Shown here piece after piece: positions 12,409 to 22,200 of a DNA stretch of 64,000 bases. Source of the DNA: Atriophallophorus winterbourni (taxonomy: Eukaryota; Platyhelminthes; Trematoda; Plagiorchiida; Microphallidae); contig JACCGJ010003597.1 of assembly GCA_013407085.1 (NCBI GenBank), positions 1 to 64,000 on the forward strand, given 5' to 3'. Numbering within the stretch: position 1 is the first letter of the stretch; each line of letters starts with the position of its first letter. The translations under genes and the position numbers were made by a program. Below the pieces are notes generated by a model, which was not told the DNA's origin, ran no database searches, and worked only from the letters and a program-made list of their open reading frames with translations.

Positions 12409-12669
12409 TTCGGTTGAGGTCGACCATGGATGTACATCATATTTGCATGAATTTTCATGTTCTACAGCTTTTTGAATGACTAAATAGTCAGATTCAAGAG
12501 AAACAATGTCTCCAGCAGCTCTTACAACGATAGTCAGAACTCGGTTGTAGGGCGTCAGTTGCACGCCGGCGACGTGATCTGCGTTCAGCAGCCAAGAGCT
12601 GTATCTGCTTCTCCCCAGCTTGCAGACGACGCTTTCAACAATGCCTCCAATGTGAGCGGTCAAAAGCAA
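12409..12669 (-). CDS. Unidentified open segment, possible exon or gene fragment
   Basis: About 87 codons are open on the minus strand. They are visibly richer in G and C than the neighbouring DNA and encode an unrepetitive, globular-looking sequence with many hydrophobic residues, for example AHIGGIVESVVCKLGR and LTPYNRVLTIVVRAAGD. Upstream in frame is a stop (TAA about 20 bases before). The open frame runs downstream into antisense CR1 sequence, so its real 3' edge is near 12,409. I do not recognise the family. It may be a decayed host-gene exon, a piece of another mobile element, or chance. Confidence 0.3.
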
Positions 12670-13190
12670 GTTATTCCCAACTTAACGGGTAAATGCCAAG
12701 AGCTTTGATATCTCTTTTGAAAACATTTTTGAACCGCAAGTGCGGTCTGTCCAATGGTCGACTTCCTAATTGCAACTCACCATAGAGAGGATCTTTTAGA
12801 ATACGACGTTTTCATATTAATCTTTGCGCATAACATGCGATCATCCTTGTACCATTTTTGAATGCTTGTTAAAGGGGCCAGGCTTCTTTCGGTTCGATTC
12901 TACATCTGTAGAGTACACCAGATAACTATATCGGCTGTGGATTCAATGATTTTTCATATTTCTTGTAACAGTTACGTGCGTAGTACCCCACAGATGACAG
13001 ACGTGACCTTGCAACTCACTCGTGATTCCTGGTCATGCACTCAAGGCAATTATGGATTACCTAAGTAATGCGTTGCTCACTATGTGATTCTCTGTTTGAA
13101 CATCGTGGTTCGTTGTAAGAACCCTATGTAACAATGACATTCAAAAATAAATTTGTTTATCTCAAGACTCACTGAACATAATCTTACTGT

Positions 13191-13232
13191 CTCCACCGGA
13201 TGACAGCAAACAGCCAGAAACCGGTAGTGGTA
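13191..13232 (+). ncRNA. Hammerhead-type motif, core mutated
   Basis: The layout is the same as the intact copies at 26.5 kb: CTCCAC, core, 'cagcaaacagcc', A, GAAACCGGTA, GTGG. The core reads CGGATGA instead of CTGATGA, changing the invariant U4 to G. Activity is therefore unlikely. Confidence 0.6.
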
Positions 13233-13430
13233 TGTAAGTGTGTGGGATGCGAGCAAAACATTACTTTAGTCATCCATAAGCGCTTCGAGAGCTTGAACAA
13301 AATCTTTATGTGATTCTGTGTTTGAATACCGTGGTTCGATGTACGAACCCTATGTAACATTGGCATTCAAGTATAACTTTGTTTACCACATATCCACTGT
13401 TTCAAGGCTCACTGAACCTAATCTTACTGT

Positions 13431-13472
13431 CTCCACCTGATGACGGCAAACAGCCAGAAACCGGTAGTGGTG
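13431..13472 (+). ncRNA. Type I hammerhead ribozyme motif
   Basis: The core CTGATGA is intact. It is followed by a small stem-loop (GGC-aaaca-GCC), then GAA, ACCGGT, A, and GTGGTG. Stem I strands CTCCAC and GTGGTG pair at 5 of 6 positions. The predicted cleavage falls after base 13,466. The first pair of stem II is a C·A mismatch, as in every copy here. Confidence 0.7.
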
Positions 13473-13736
13473 TGAATGTGTGAGGGATGTGAGCAACACC
13501 ACTTTGGTTATCGGTAAGCGCCTTGAGTGCTTGACCAGTAATAAATACGGAGTTAACACACATGCATATTTCTAAGTTTTTGACGCAAAATGTATCACGG
13601 ATGAATCTTGCATGGCCTCTTGGCAATTGTTCCTCTTAATCGATCTTTGGTGTTTAAAACTCCACTGAGTCTTGGAAACAGCATGTTTGAAAGTCAAACA
13701 TTTGCCCATAAAATCAAAGTTCACTTGAACAATATA

Positions 13737-13908
13737 CAGTGGAACCCACTTACAACGAACTCGCTTACAACGAATTCCCGCTTATAACGAACCACCATGA
13801 TTTCCCATATAAATTCCCTATCTGCAAGCTTATTTGCTTACAACGAACTCCGCTTATAACGAACATTTTACTCTCTCCACAGCGATTCGTTGTAACCGGG
13901 TTCCACTG
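13737..13908. mobile_element. MITE of Tc1/mariner-pogo type
   Basis: A 172-bp palindromic-ended element starts with CAGTGGAACCC and ends with GGGTTCCACTG, flanked on both sides by TA (TATA on both sides when extended). Just inside each end are related subterminal copies of 'ttacaacgaa' or 'ttcgttgtaa', and 'ttataacgaa' occurs twice more. The TA target and CAGTG termini fit the pogo/Tigger branch of Tc1/mariner. It has no coding capacity and would have depended on a transposase from elsewhere. Confidence 0.8.
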
Positions 13909-14679
13909 TATATTCGAAACCATAAAACCAGTCACAAAATTTACTTTGAAACTATCTGTGTACATGCCAAATTCCATATCGATTTGATGCACGTGTCTTA
14001 CTTGAAGTTGATTTAGTCACTACCAACATCCGTATTAATCGGAGCACAAGCGAATCGAATGTAAACACTTGGGACGCCACTTGATTTACGCGTTACGCTG
14101 GATCGCGTTGACAGACGTCCATTCATTACTATATCATGTTTTTCTTATAATAATCACGATAGCTAATAAATACTACATTTGAATGCCGGTTGCATTTTAA
14201 ATAAATCATTCATGTTGAATTTCCTACTCGTTATTTCCGTGGTTCAAAATAGTTAGCGTGGCTTCATGGCTGTTCCATTGACAACTCTAGACCCAAACAC
14301 GCAAATTTGCCGCACAGTCGTCGAACCATGTTTTCGTGGACCAATTAGAAATATAACCTTATTTATTGTATCATTCAGTAATCGGTTGTATTAATGTGGA
14401 GTGTCAAGTTACTGTGGTTATATACAGGTAACAATTACAACTTTTAACCATTAACGGTCGAGTGGGTCAAATTCGGTACACAAAATTTAGAGGTATATGA
14501 TAGGTTAAATTAGACAGATCACTTTCTTATGCCGGGGGTATCGGAATCGGCACACGTTCTGCTCTCGTTTGGTACGCGTTTGAGAAGGCTGAGCCATGCG
14601 GCGCGCCAGTTGTCAACAAACTTCGGAAGTGAGGTGACACTTGTGAAATTTCTCACCGTGCTTCATTTATCTGCGTGCA

Positions 14680-14695
14680 ATGGCTGAAAAACCTT
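14680..14695 (+). CDS. Possible first exon of the piggyBac-derived gene
   Basis: An ATG opens five codons (MAEKP) and then meets a strong splice-donor sequence, TTGTAAGTATA. It follows a short region richer in G and C that could hold a promoter. If it splices to the acceptor at 23,115, its phase does not match the acidic frame of the next exon by one base, so another donor, another first exon or a frameshift must be assumed. The intron would contain the whole hAT pair. Confidence 0.25.
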
Positions 14696-14867
14696 GTAAG
14701 TATATATATTGATAATTTTTTGCTTCATTTATAGACATCTTCTGAACACATTCAACGTATACACGAATGATGAAATATTTTTCTAATATGACTGTCCGCA
14801 TATATGTCTCAAATTTGTGACACTCGTCATGTGAACCTATAAAAGAGCGTGTCCCAAAAATGATACA

Positions 14868-14875
14868 ACCGGCAC
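14868..14875. repeat. 8-bp target-site duplication, left
   Basis: The bases ACCGGCAC lie directly before the left end of the paired hAT elements and recur exactly at 23,037-23,044 directly after the right end. Eight bases is the hallmark duplication length of the hAT superfamily. It flanks the pair as one unit. Confidence 0.9.
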
Positions 14876-17800
14876 CAGACCAGACAATAACGAATACTTC
14901 GCTTTGGGATTTAAAGCGAAGCGAAGTTGCGAAGCGAAGCGAATTTTGTTGAATATTCGCTTCGCTATCGCCATGGCGAAGGGCAAAAATAAACTTCGCT
15001 AAAAATTCGTTATACTTCGCTTCGCTTAAAACGAAGTGCAAGTTCAAACTTCGCCGTAAACGAATATTAGCGAAGTCTTCGCTAAAAGCGAAGTGTTCAT
15101 TTTTGTACTTTAATATTTTAACCCTTCTACGGGAATTGTTTTTGATGTTGACACTTGTTGACTTGTTGATAGACACCGCCAGACAAGTGAACTCCGATGG
15201 TGACTGAAAGTACCGACGTAAGCCACTTAGCAACCGACTGCTTGTTTATTTGCTATAAGCTAACATTTGAGGTGGTAACTAGAGTTACGGTCAGTAGACA
15301 AAGGGTTGTACTTTTTTGTACTTTAATATTTTGTCTGCTATTTATTGTCTGCTATAAATAGGATGAAAATTTAATTGTCTCATCATAGTTTCATCATGAG
15401 CCCCCCGAAGACGCACCACAAGTCGGACAAGGACAAAGACTCGGCCTCGGCCAAGAAGTCCAAGAGGAGCCCGACCCTCAACGTCAAGCTGCCGTCCAAA
15501 GACCCGTGGACCCCCAAGTCCTCAAGAAAGAGGTCTCCGCCGCCGTCAGATGATGATGATGATGACGACTTTCATCACACCACCTACCGGCACAAGCCTA
15601 CCAGATCACCGATCTGGAACTTCTTCAAGAAGGAGGCTGTGAAGAAAGGTGCGAAGGAAAGAGAAGTTCGAGCTCTTTGCCAAGTCGAGGATTGTGGCCA
15701 GTCCATTGCCCGGCCTCAGGGAACCCCCCCAAGGAATGGTCTGCCACATCATGTCGAAGCATCCGGACGTTTCTAAGCAGTTTCTGAACCAGAAGGCCAA
15801 GTTGGAGACTGAAAAGGTGAGTTAGACTCAGTTTGACGCAACCTTCGCTAAACTTCGTTTAAACTTTGCTATACTTCGCAATATCTTGCCATATACTTTG
15901 TTATAGATCGCTTAGTACTTCCAAATACTGTGCATGAACATCGTTATACATTGCAATAGTTTGTTGGAAATGAAGCTCAACTGTTTTTTCTTTCTTTTCT
16001 TTCCCAGAAGAAGCAGCAGCAGTCCCAGTCCAGCTCTTAGCGAGTCAAGTTCGGGGAGTCATCCAAAACCTCTTCAAGAAGGCTCTCAGTGACCCCGATC
16101 ACCCAGTACTACAAGTCCGGTGGCAGCGCCAGCGCTCCCAAGAAGTACAACCCGAACAGTCCTCTCCAGCTGAGGACCAACCTGGAGATCATGGCCTACC
16201 TTGCCGGTGCCAACCTTTCGTTCAGCCATGTGGAGAATCGCCACTTTATAAGGTATTTGAAATGACGAATTTACAATTACAAGTTGTTACCTTCTTACTT
16301 GAAAGATAATTTCGATTTTACTTTGCTATACTTCGCTTAACTTCGCTATACTTTGTTATATATTGCTATTTTTCGATTAAAAATCACTATAATTTGGATA
16401 TATCGCTATTACCTTCGCTATTATTCCAGGTATTCTCAGTCGCTGGACCCGAAGATCAACATCCCCAGCAGATCATGTTTTCCAGGCACATCTGTACCCT
16501 CCTCTTCAAGAATGTAGAGGAAGCCATGGAGAAGAAGCTCGCCAAGGACCTGGCCAACCTCATGGGAGTTGGATTCACCAGTGACATGTGGACCAGCCGC
16601 TCCAACCAGGGGTACCTGAGCTTGACTATCCACTACATTGATCCAGACTGGGTCATGCAGAGATTCACCATTGACTGCAGGATGGTGGTGGGTAGGCACG
16701 ACTCGGAGGTGGTGGGCCGCTACCTCAACTCCATGATTGGTGCCATCAAGAACCTCAAAGACAGCACTGCGACCATCATGGTCACGGACGCCGAGGCCAA
16801 AATGAAGAAGGCTGTGAAGAACGCTGACCAGATCAGCAAGCACCTGCTTTGCGTCGACCACGCAATTAACAACGCCCTCAAGTATGCCATGCAGATCGAG
16901 GAGGTGGGCGACTTGGTCAAGCTGGTTAGGGCTCTGGCCACCGGGGTCAAGCGTTCTTCGGTCAGTAACGATCTCATGAGGAAGAAGGCAGCTGACTTGG
17001 AAGGTGAGTGAGCGCAATATTCGGTTAACTTCGATACTATTCGCTACAATTCGCTATATAATTTGCTATGTTATTCGTTATACTTCGCTATATTTGCGAA
17101 GCTTCGCCATATTATTAGCGAAGCTTCGTTATTATTTGCTATACCTTCGAAGTTCAGAAGTCATTCCTTTACAGTTCCCTTCATCAAGACCGTTCAGTAC
17201 AGCAAGATCCGCTGGTCTTCAATGTGCATGACCATCACATCCATCGTCCGGAACAAGGCGGTCCTGCTGTCGCTGAAGGATGATGTCTTCAACACCCCTT
17301 CAGACTTTGCGGCCCTCATTCCAAACAAGCTGCAGTTTCAGGACTTGGAAGACATCCTCTGGCCCCTCGAGCAGATCAAGGAGGTCAGCAAACGTCTCCA
17401 GGCAGATGAGACGCCCACACTGCAGCATGTCATTCCGGACATGGCCAAGATTGCCATGATGTCCGCCTCCAGGATCAAGCTGTTCGCCGAATTTAAGGCT
17501 GCCACCAAGGCATTCATCAAGAAGTTCCAGGAGGAGATCAAGATCAGAGTTCCCGGGCTGGGTAGGAACGTAGACCTCTACCAGATTGCGCACTACCTAA
17601 ACCCCACTCAGAAGGCCGTGTACCTCAGGACCAGGTCTCATGGTCACCTCTTCTACGAGTGCGAGCAGAGCATCAAGTTGCTCTTGGCCAACTTGGCCCC
17701 AGCCGCCCCACCATGCATTCAGATGCCGGAACCCGCTTGCCAAGATCTTGAAGGTTTTCTCCGAGAGCACCATGACCTAGATCTTGATCCGGAATTGGCC

Positions 17801-18921
17801 TTTGGCAGCGTCGACCAGTCCCAGTCCCAGTCTCAACCAGCCCCAGTTCCTTCCTATGTCAAGGAGATGAATGAGTGGATGGCGTCTCCCCTGGAAAAGG
17901 AGGACATCGACGTGCTCCAGTACTGGAAGATGAAGGCCAAGAAGCTACCTCTACTCGCCAAAGTCGCCCAGTAAGTTGTTTCAAAGTTAAAGGTCATTTA
18001 TTTTCCGTTGGATTATAATTTATTCTCGTTATTCGCCACACTTCGCTATAATATTCGCTAAACTTCGCCATACTTCGACATTATTCACTATACTTCGATA
18101 TATTATTTTCTATTCTTAGATGTAGTATTGCTATACTTTGATACAGTATTGTTATACTTCGAAATAGTAGTTTAACTTTTGCACCCCCTGGAACCTAATA
18201 CAAAATACTAAACTTGTCTCATTTTCTTTTAGGATGGTCTACGCCATCCCGGCTACCTCGGCCTCATCAGAGAGGGTCTTCTCGGAAGTTGGACTCGTGA
18301 CCAAGCCCACTCGAAGCCTTCTGAACAACGAGAGGGTCGAGGAGCTCGTCTACATTCATGACAATTACGAGGAAGTGCTCCTCTACATGAAGAAGATGAA
18401 GCTCCGCATCCAGGAGTTCACCAATGGCGAAGGTACCAGCACTCAGAGTCAGCAGCAACTCAAAGACCATGATGACCCTGAGGCCAACCTTGAGGATGTC
18501 GAGTTTGTCGACACCCAGGAGTTCGCGGCGGGGGCCTACTCCCCTCGGACTTAAGGCAGCCGGACAAGTTCCGGCACCAGGTCCAGGTCCAGAACCCCGG
18601 TCTCCGAGGAGCCTAATTTCCTTTCAGAGAACAAGGTTTTGTATATTTCCAATTCCAAAGCTCATGAAAAAGTCCTACCTTGTCAAATAAAATTTCTTTC
18701 ATGGTCAAAATATAAGTTATTTCGGAATTCGTTTTATTTCAGCGAAGAATAGCGAATTTAAATGAATATTAGCGAAATATAGCAATTTATAGCAGGTTTT
18801 TTTGTCGAAAACGAAGTTTTTGGGGGACATCGAAGTTAAGCGAAGATCATTCGCTAATATTCGTTATGGCGAAGTGCGAAGCTTCGCTTCGCTCCAAAAA
18901 AGTGACATTCGCTATTGTCTG
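14876..18921 (+). mobile_element. hAT copy 1 (left arm, defective)
   Basis: The arm contains the same five-exon gene and the same non-coding DNA as copy 2. Both outer 600-base ends and the introns are dense in degenerate TTCGCTATA-type repeats. Copy 1 lacks roughly 80 bases of the 3' subterminal region present in copy 2 (about 18,955-19,035) and one copy of a 15-base duplication near 19,320. A polyadenylation-type AATAAA lies near 18,687, after the stop codon at 18,552. Confidence 0.9.
15396..18554 (+). pseudogene. hAT transposase gene, copy 1, inactivated
   Basis: The exons are 15,396-15,816; 16,008-16,252; 16,430-17,003; 17,175-17,970; and 18,233-18,554, with GT..AG introns. Three lesions are seen against copy 2. 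First, seven Cs instead of six near 15,727 shift the frame inside the BED finger. Second, TGG (Trp) is TAG near 16,039. Third, a missing G near 16,467 shifts the frame early in exon 3. The poly-Asp run has seven residues instead of six. The last two exons are intact and keep the conserved SSERVFS motif, where copy 2 has a Trp for the Arg. This copy cannot make full transposase, although its 3' half is well preserved. Confidence 0.9.
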
Positions 18922-19265
18922 GTGCAGACAATAACGAATGTCACTTTTTTGGAGCGAAGTGAAGTGCGAAGCGAATTTGCGAAAAGCCCTAACTGCCCTT
19001 CGCAATGGAGAATAGTATCAAAGCGAATATCCGAAGTGCACTTCGCCATAACGAATATTAGCGAATAATATTCGCTCAACTTCGATGTCCCCCAAAAACT
19101 TCGTTTTCGACAAAAAACCTTGCTATAAATTGCTATATTTCGCTAATATTCATTTAAATTCGCTATTCTTCGCTGAAATAAAACGAATTCCGAAATAACT
19201 TATATTTTGACCATGAAAGAAATTTTATTTGACAAGGGAGGACTTTTTCATGAGCTTTGGAATTG
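18655..19265. repeat. Centre of the 8-kb palindrome
   Basis: The two 3' ends of the hAT copies meet here. The sequence TTGTCTG-GTG-CAGACAA gives an almost spacer-free hairpin centre, and flanking blocks such as 'cattcgctattgtctg' and 'cagacaataacgaatg' pair across it. The GTG spacer is the reverse complement of the last three bases of the outer target duplication. Both copies also carry many GCGAAG/CTTCGC repeats here, so the local structure is dense. No promoter or gene is seen. Confidence 0.8.
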
Positions 19266-22200
19266 GAAATATACAAAACCTTGTTCTCTAAAAGGAAATT
19301 AGGCTCCTCGGAGACCGGTCTCGGAGACCGGGGTTCTGGACCTGGACCTGGTGCCGGAACTTGTCCGGCTGCCTCAAGTCCGAGGGGAGTAGGCCCCCGC
19401 CGCGAACTCCTGGGTGTCGACAAACTCGACATCCTCAAGGTTGGCCTCAGGGTCATCATGGTCTTTGAGTTGCTGCTGACTCTGAGTGCTGGTACCTTCG
19501 CCATTGGTGAACTCCTGGATGCGGAGCTTCATCTTCTTCATGTAGAGGAGCACTTCCTCGTAATTGTCATGAATGTAGACGAGCTCCTCGACCCTCTCGT
19601 TGTTCAGAAGGTTTCGAGTGGGCTTGGTCACGAGTCCAGCTTCCGAGAAGACCCACTCTGATGAGGCCGAGGTAGCCGGGATGGCGTAGACCATCCTAAA
19701 AGAAAATGAGACAAGTTTAGTATTTTGTATTAGGTTCCAGGGGGTGCAAAAGTTAAACTACTATTTCGAAGTATAACAATACTGTATCAAAGTATAGCAA
19801 TACTACATCTAAGAATAGAAAATAATATATCGAAGTATAGTGAATAATGTCGAAGTATGGCGAAGTTTAGCGAATATTATAGCGAAGTGTGGCGAATAAC
19901 GAGAATAAATTATAATCCAACGGAAAATAAATGACCTTTAACTTTGAAACAACTTACTGGGCGACTTTGGCGAGTAGAGGTAGCTTCTTGGCCTTCATCT
20001 TCCAGTACTGGAGCACGTCGATGTCCTCCTTTTCCAGGGGAGACGCCATCCACTCATTCATCTCCTTGACATAGGAAGGAACTGGGGCTGGTTGAGACTG
20101 GGACTGGGACTGGTCGACGCTGCCAAAGGCCAATTCCGGATCAAGATCAAGGTCATGGTGCTCTCGGAGAAAACCTTCAAAATCTTGGCAAGCGGGTTCC
20201 GGCATCTGAATGGATGGTGGGGCGGCTGGGGCCAAGTTGGCCAAGAGCAACTTGATGCTCGGCTCGCACTCGTAGAAGAGGTGACCATGAGACCTGGTCC
20301 TGAGGTACACGGCCTTCTGAGTGGGGTTCAGGTAGTGCGCAATCTGGTAGAGGTCCACGTTCCTGCCCAGCTCGGGAACTCTGATCTTGATCTCCTCCTG
20401 GAACTTCTTGATGAATGCCTTGGTGGCATCCTTGAAGTCGGCGAACAGCTTGATCCTGGAGGCGGACATCATGGCAATCTTGGCCATGTCCGGAACGACA
20501 TGCTGCAGGGTGGGCGTCTCATCTGCCTGGAGACGTTTGCTGACCTCCTTGATCTGCTCGAGTGGCCAGAGGATGTCTTCCAGGTCCTGAAACTGCAGCT
20601 TGTTTGGAATGAGGGCCGCAAAGTCTGAAGGGGTGTTGAAGACATCATCCTTCAGCGACAGCAGGACCGCCTTGTTCCGGACGATGGATGTGATGGTCAT
20701 GAACATTGAAGACCAGCGGATCTTGCTGTACTGAACGATCTTGATGAAGGGAACTGTAAAGGAATGACTTCTGAACTTCGAAGTTATAGCAAATAATAAC
20801 GAAGCTTCGCTAATAATATGGCGAAGCTTTGAAAATATAGCGAAGTATAACGAATAACATAGCAAATTATATAGCGAATTATAGCGAATAGTATCGAAGT
20901 TAACCGAATATTGCGCTCACTCACCTTCCAAGTCAGCTGCCTTCTCCCTCATGAGATCGTTCCTGACAGAAGAACGCTTGACCCCGGTGGCCAGAGCCCT
21001 GACCAGCTTGACCAAGTCGCCCACCTCCTCGATTTGCATGGCATACTTGAGGGCGTTGTTAATTGCGTGGTCGACGCAAAGCAGGTGCTTGCTGATCTTG
21101 TCAGCGTTCTTCACAGCTTTCCTCATTTTGGCCTCGGCGTCCGTGACCATGATGGTCGCAGTGCTGTCTTTGAGGTTCTTGATGGCACCAATCATGGAGT
21201 TGAGGTAGCGGCCCACCACCTCCGAGTCGTGCCTACCCACCACCATCCTGCAGTCAATGGTGAATCTCTGCATGACCCAGTCTGGATCAATGTAGTGGAT
21301 AGTCAAGCTCAGGTACCCCTGGTTGGAGCGGCTGGTCCACATGTCACTGGTGAATCCAACTCCCATGAGGTTGGCCAGGTCCTTGGCGAGCTTCTTCTCC
21401 ATGGCTTCCTCGACATTCTTGAAGAGGAGGGTACAGATGTGCCTGGAGAACATGATCTGCCTGGGGATGTTGATCTTCGGGTCCAGCGACTGAGAATACC
21501 TGGAATAATAGCGAAGGTAATAGCGATATATCCAAATTATAGTGATTTTTAATCGAAAAATAGCAATATATAACAAAGTATAGCGAAGTTTAAGCGAAGT
21601 ATAGCAAAGTAAAATCGAAATTATCTTTTAAGTAAGAAGTTAACAACTTGTAATTGTAAATTTGTCATTTCAAATACCTTATAAAGTGGCGATTCTCCAC
21701 ATGGCTGAACGAAAGGTTGGCACCGGCAAGGTAGGCCATGATCTCCAGGTTGGTCATCAGCTGGAGAGGACTGTTCGGGTTGTACTTCTTGGGAGCGCTG
21801 GCGCTGCCGCCGGACTTGTAGTACTGGGTGATCGGGGTCACTGAGAGCCTTCTTGAAGAGGTTTTGGATGACTCCCCGAACTTGACTCGCCAAGAGCTGG
21901 ACTGGGACTGCTGCTGCTTCTTCTGGGAAAGAAAAGAAAGAAAAAACAGTTGAGCTTCATTTCCAACAAACTATTGCAAAGTATAACGATGTTCATGCAC
22001 AGTATTTGGAAGTACTAAGCGATCTAAAACAAAGTATATGGCAAGATATTGCGAAGTATAGCAAAGTTTAAACGAAGTTTAGCGAAGGTTGCGTCAAACT
22101 GAGTCTAACTCACCTTTTCAGTCTCCAACTTGGCCTTCTGGTTCAGAAACTGCTTAGAAACGTCCGGATGCTTCGACATGATGTGGCCGACCATGCCTTG

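Larger units (their letters stand above)
13026..13535 (+). repeat. Hammerhead-repeat array, about 240-bp period
   Basis: Two hammerhead-type segments start at 13,191 and 13,431, 240 bases apart, and the intervening sequence is one full unit. The unit contains, in order, 'gatgcgagcaaaacattac', 'ccataagcgctt', 'tatgtgattctgtgtttga', 'gaaccctatgtaaca', 'ccactgtttcaa' and 'taatcttactgtctccacc'. A partial unit precedes it (13,085-13,190), and that one starts with a segment (13,026-13,084) in inverted orientation. About 60 bases of a further unit follow the second hammerhead. The same unit recurs at 26.5, 35.8, 43.5-44.0 and 56.9 kb, so it is an interspersed family. Confidence 0.85.

Noticed and set aside
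13026..13535. Reading the 240-bp direct repeats as a CRISPR array
   Set aside because: Two units with near-identical contents and no variable spacers, in a eukaryotic transposon setting; the ribozyme motif explains the structure.
14667..15233. A 188-codon open frame on the minus strand at the left end of the hAT pair
   Set aside because: It runs antisense across the TTCGCT-repeat-rich terminus and the flank. Repetitive DNA without stops makes it long; it has no motif and its mirror region in copy 2 does not keep it open.
16436..17017. Long open frame (193 codons) antisense to the hAT third exon, with a matching one at 20,911-21,552
   Set aside because: High G and C exon sequence leaves few stops in the antisense frame. 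The sense frame carries the hAT core motifs.
20092..20628. 178-codon plus-strand frame inside hAT copy 2
   Set aside because: It is antisense to exon 4, whose minus-strand product shows hAT motifs and joins correctly to its neighbouring exons.
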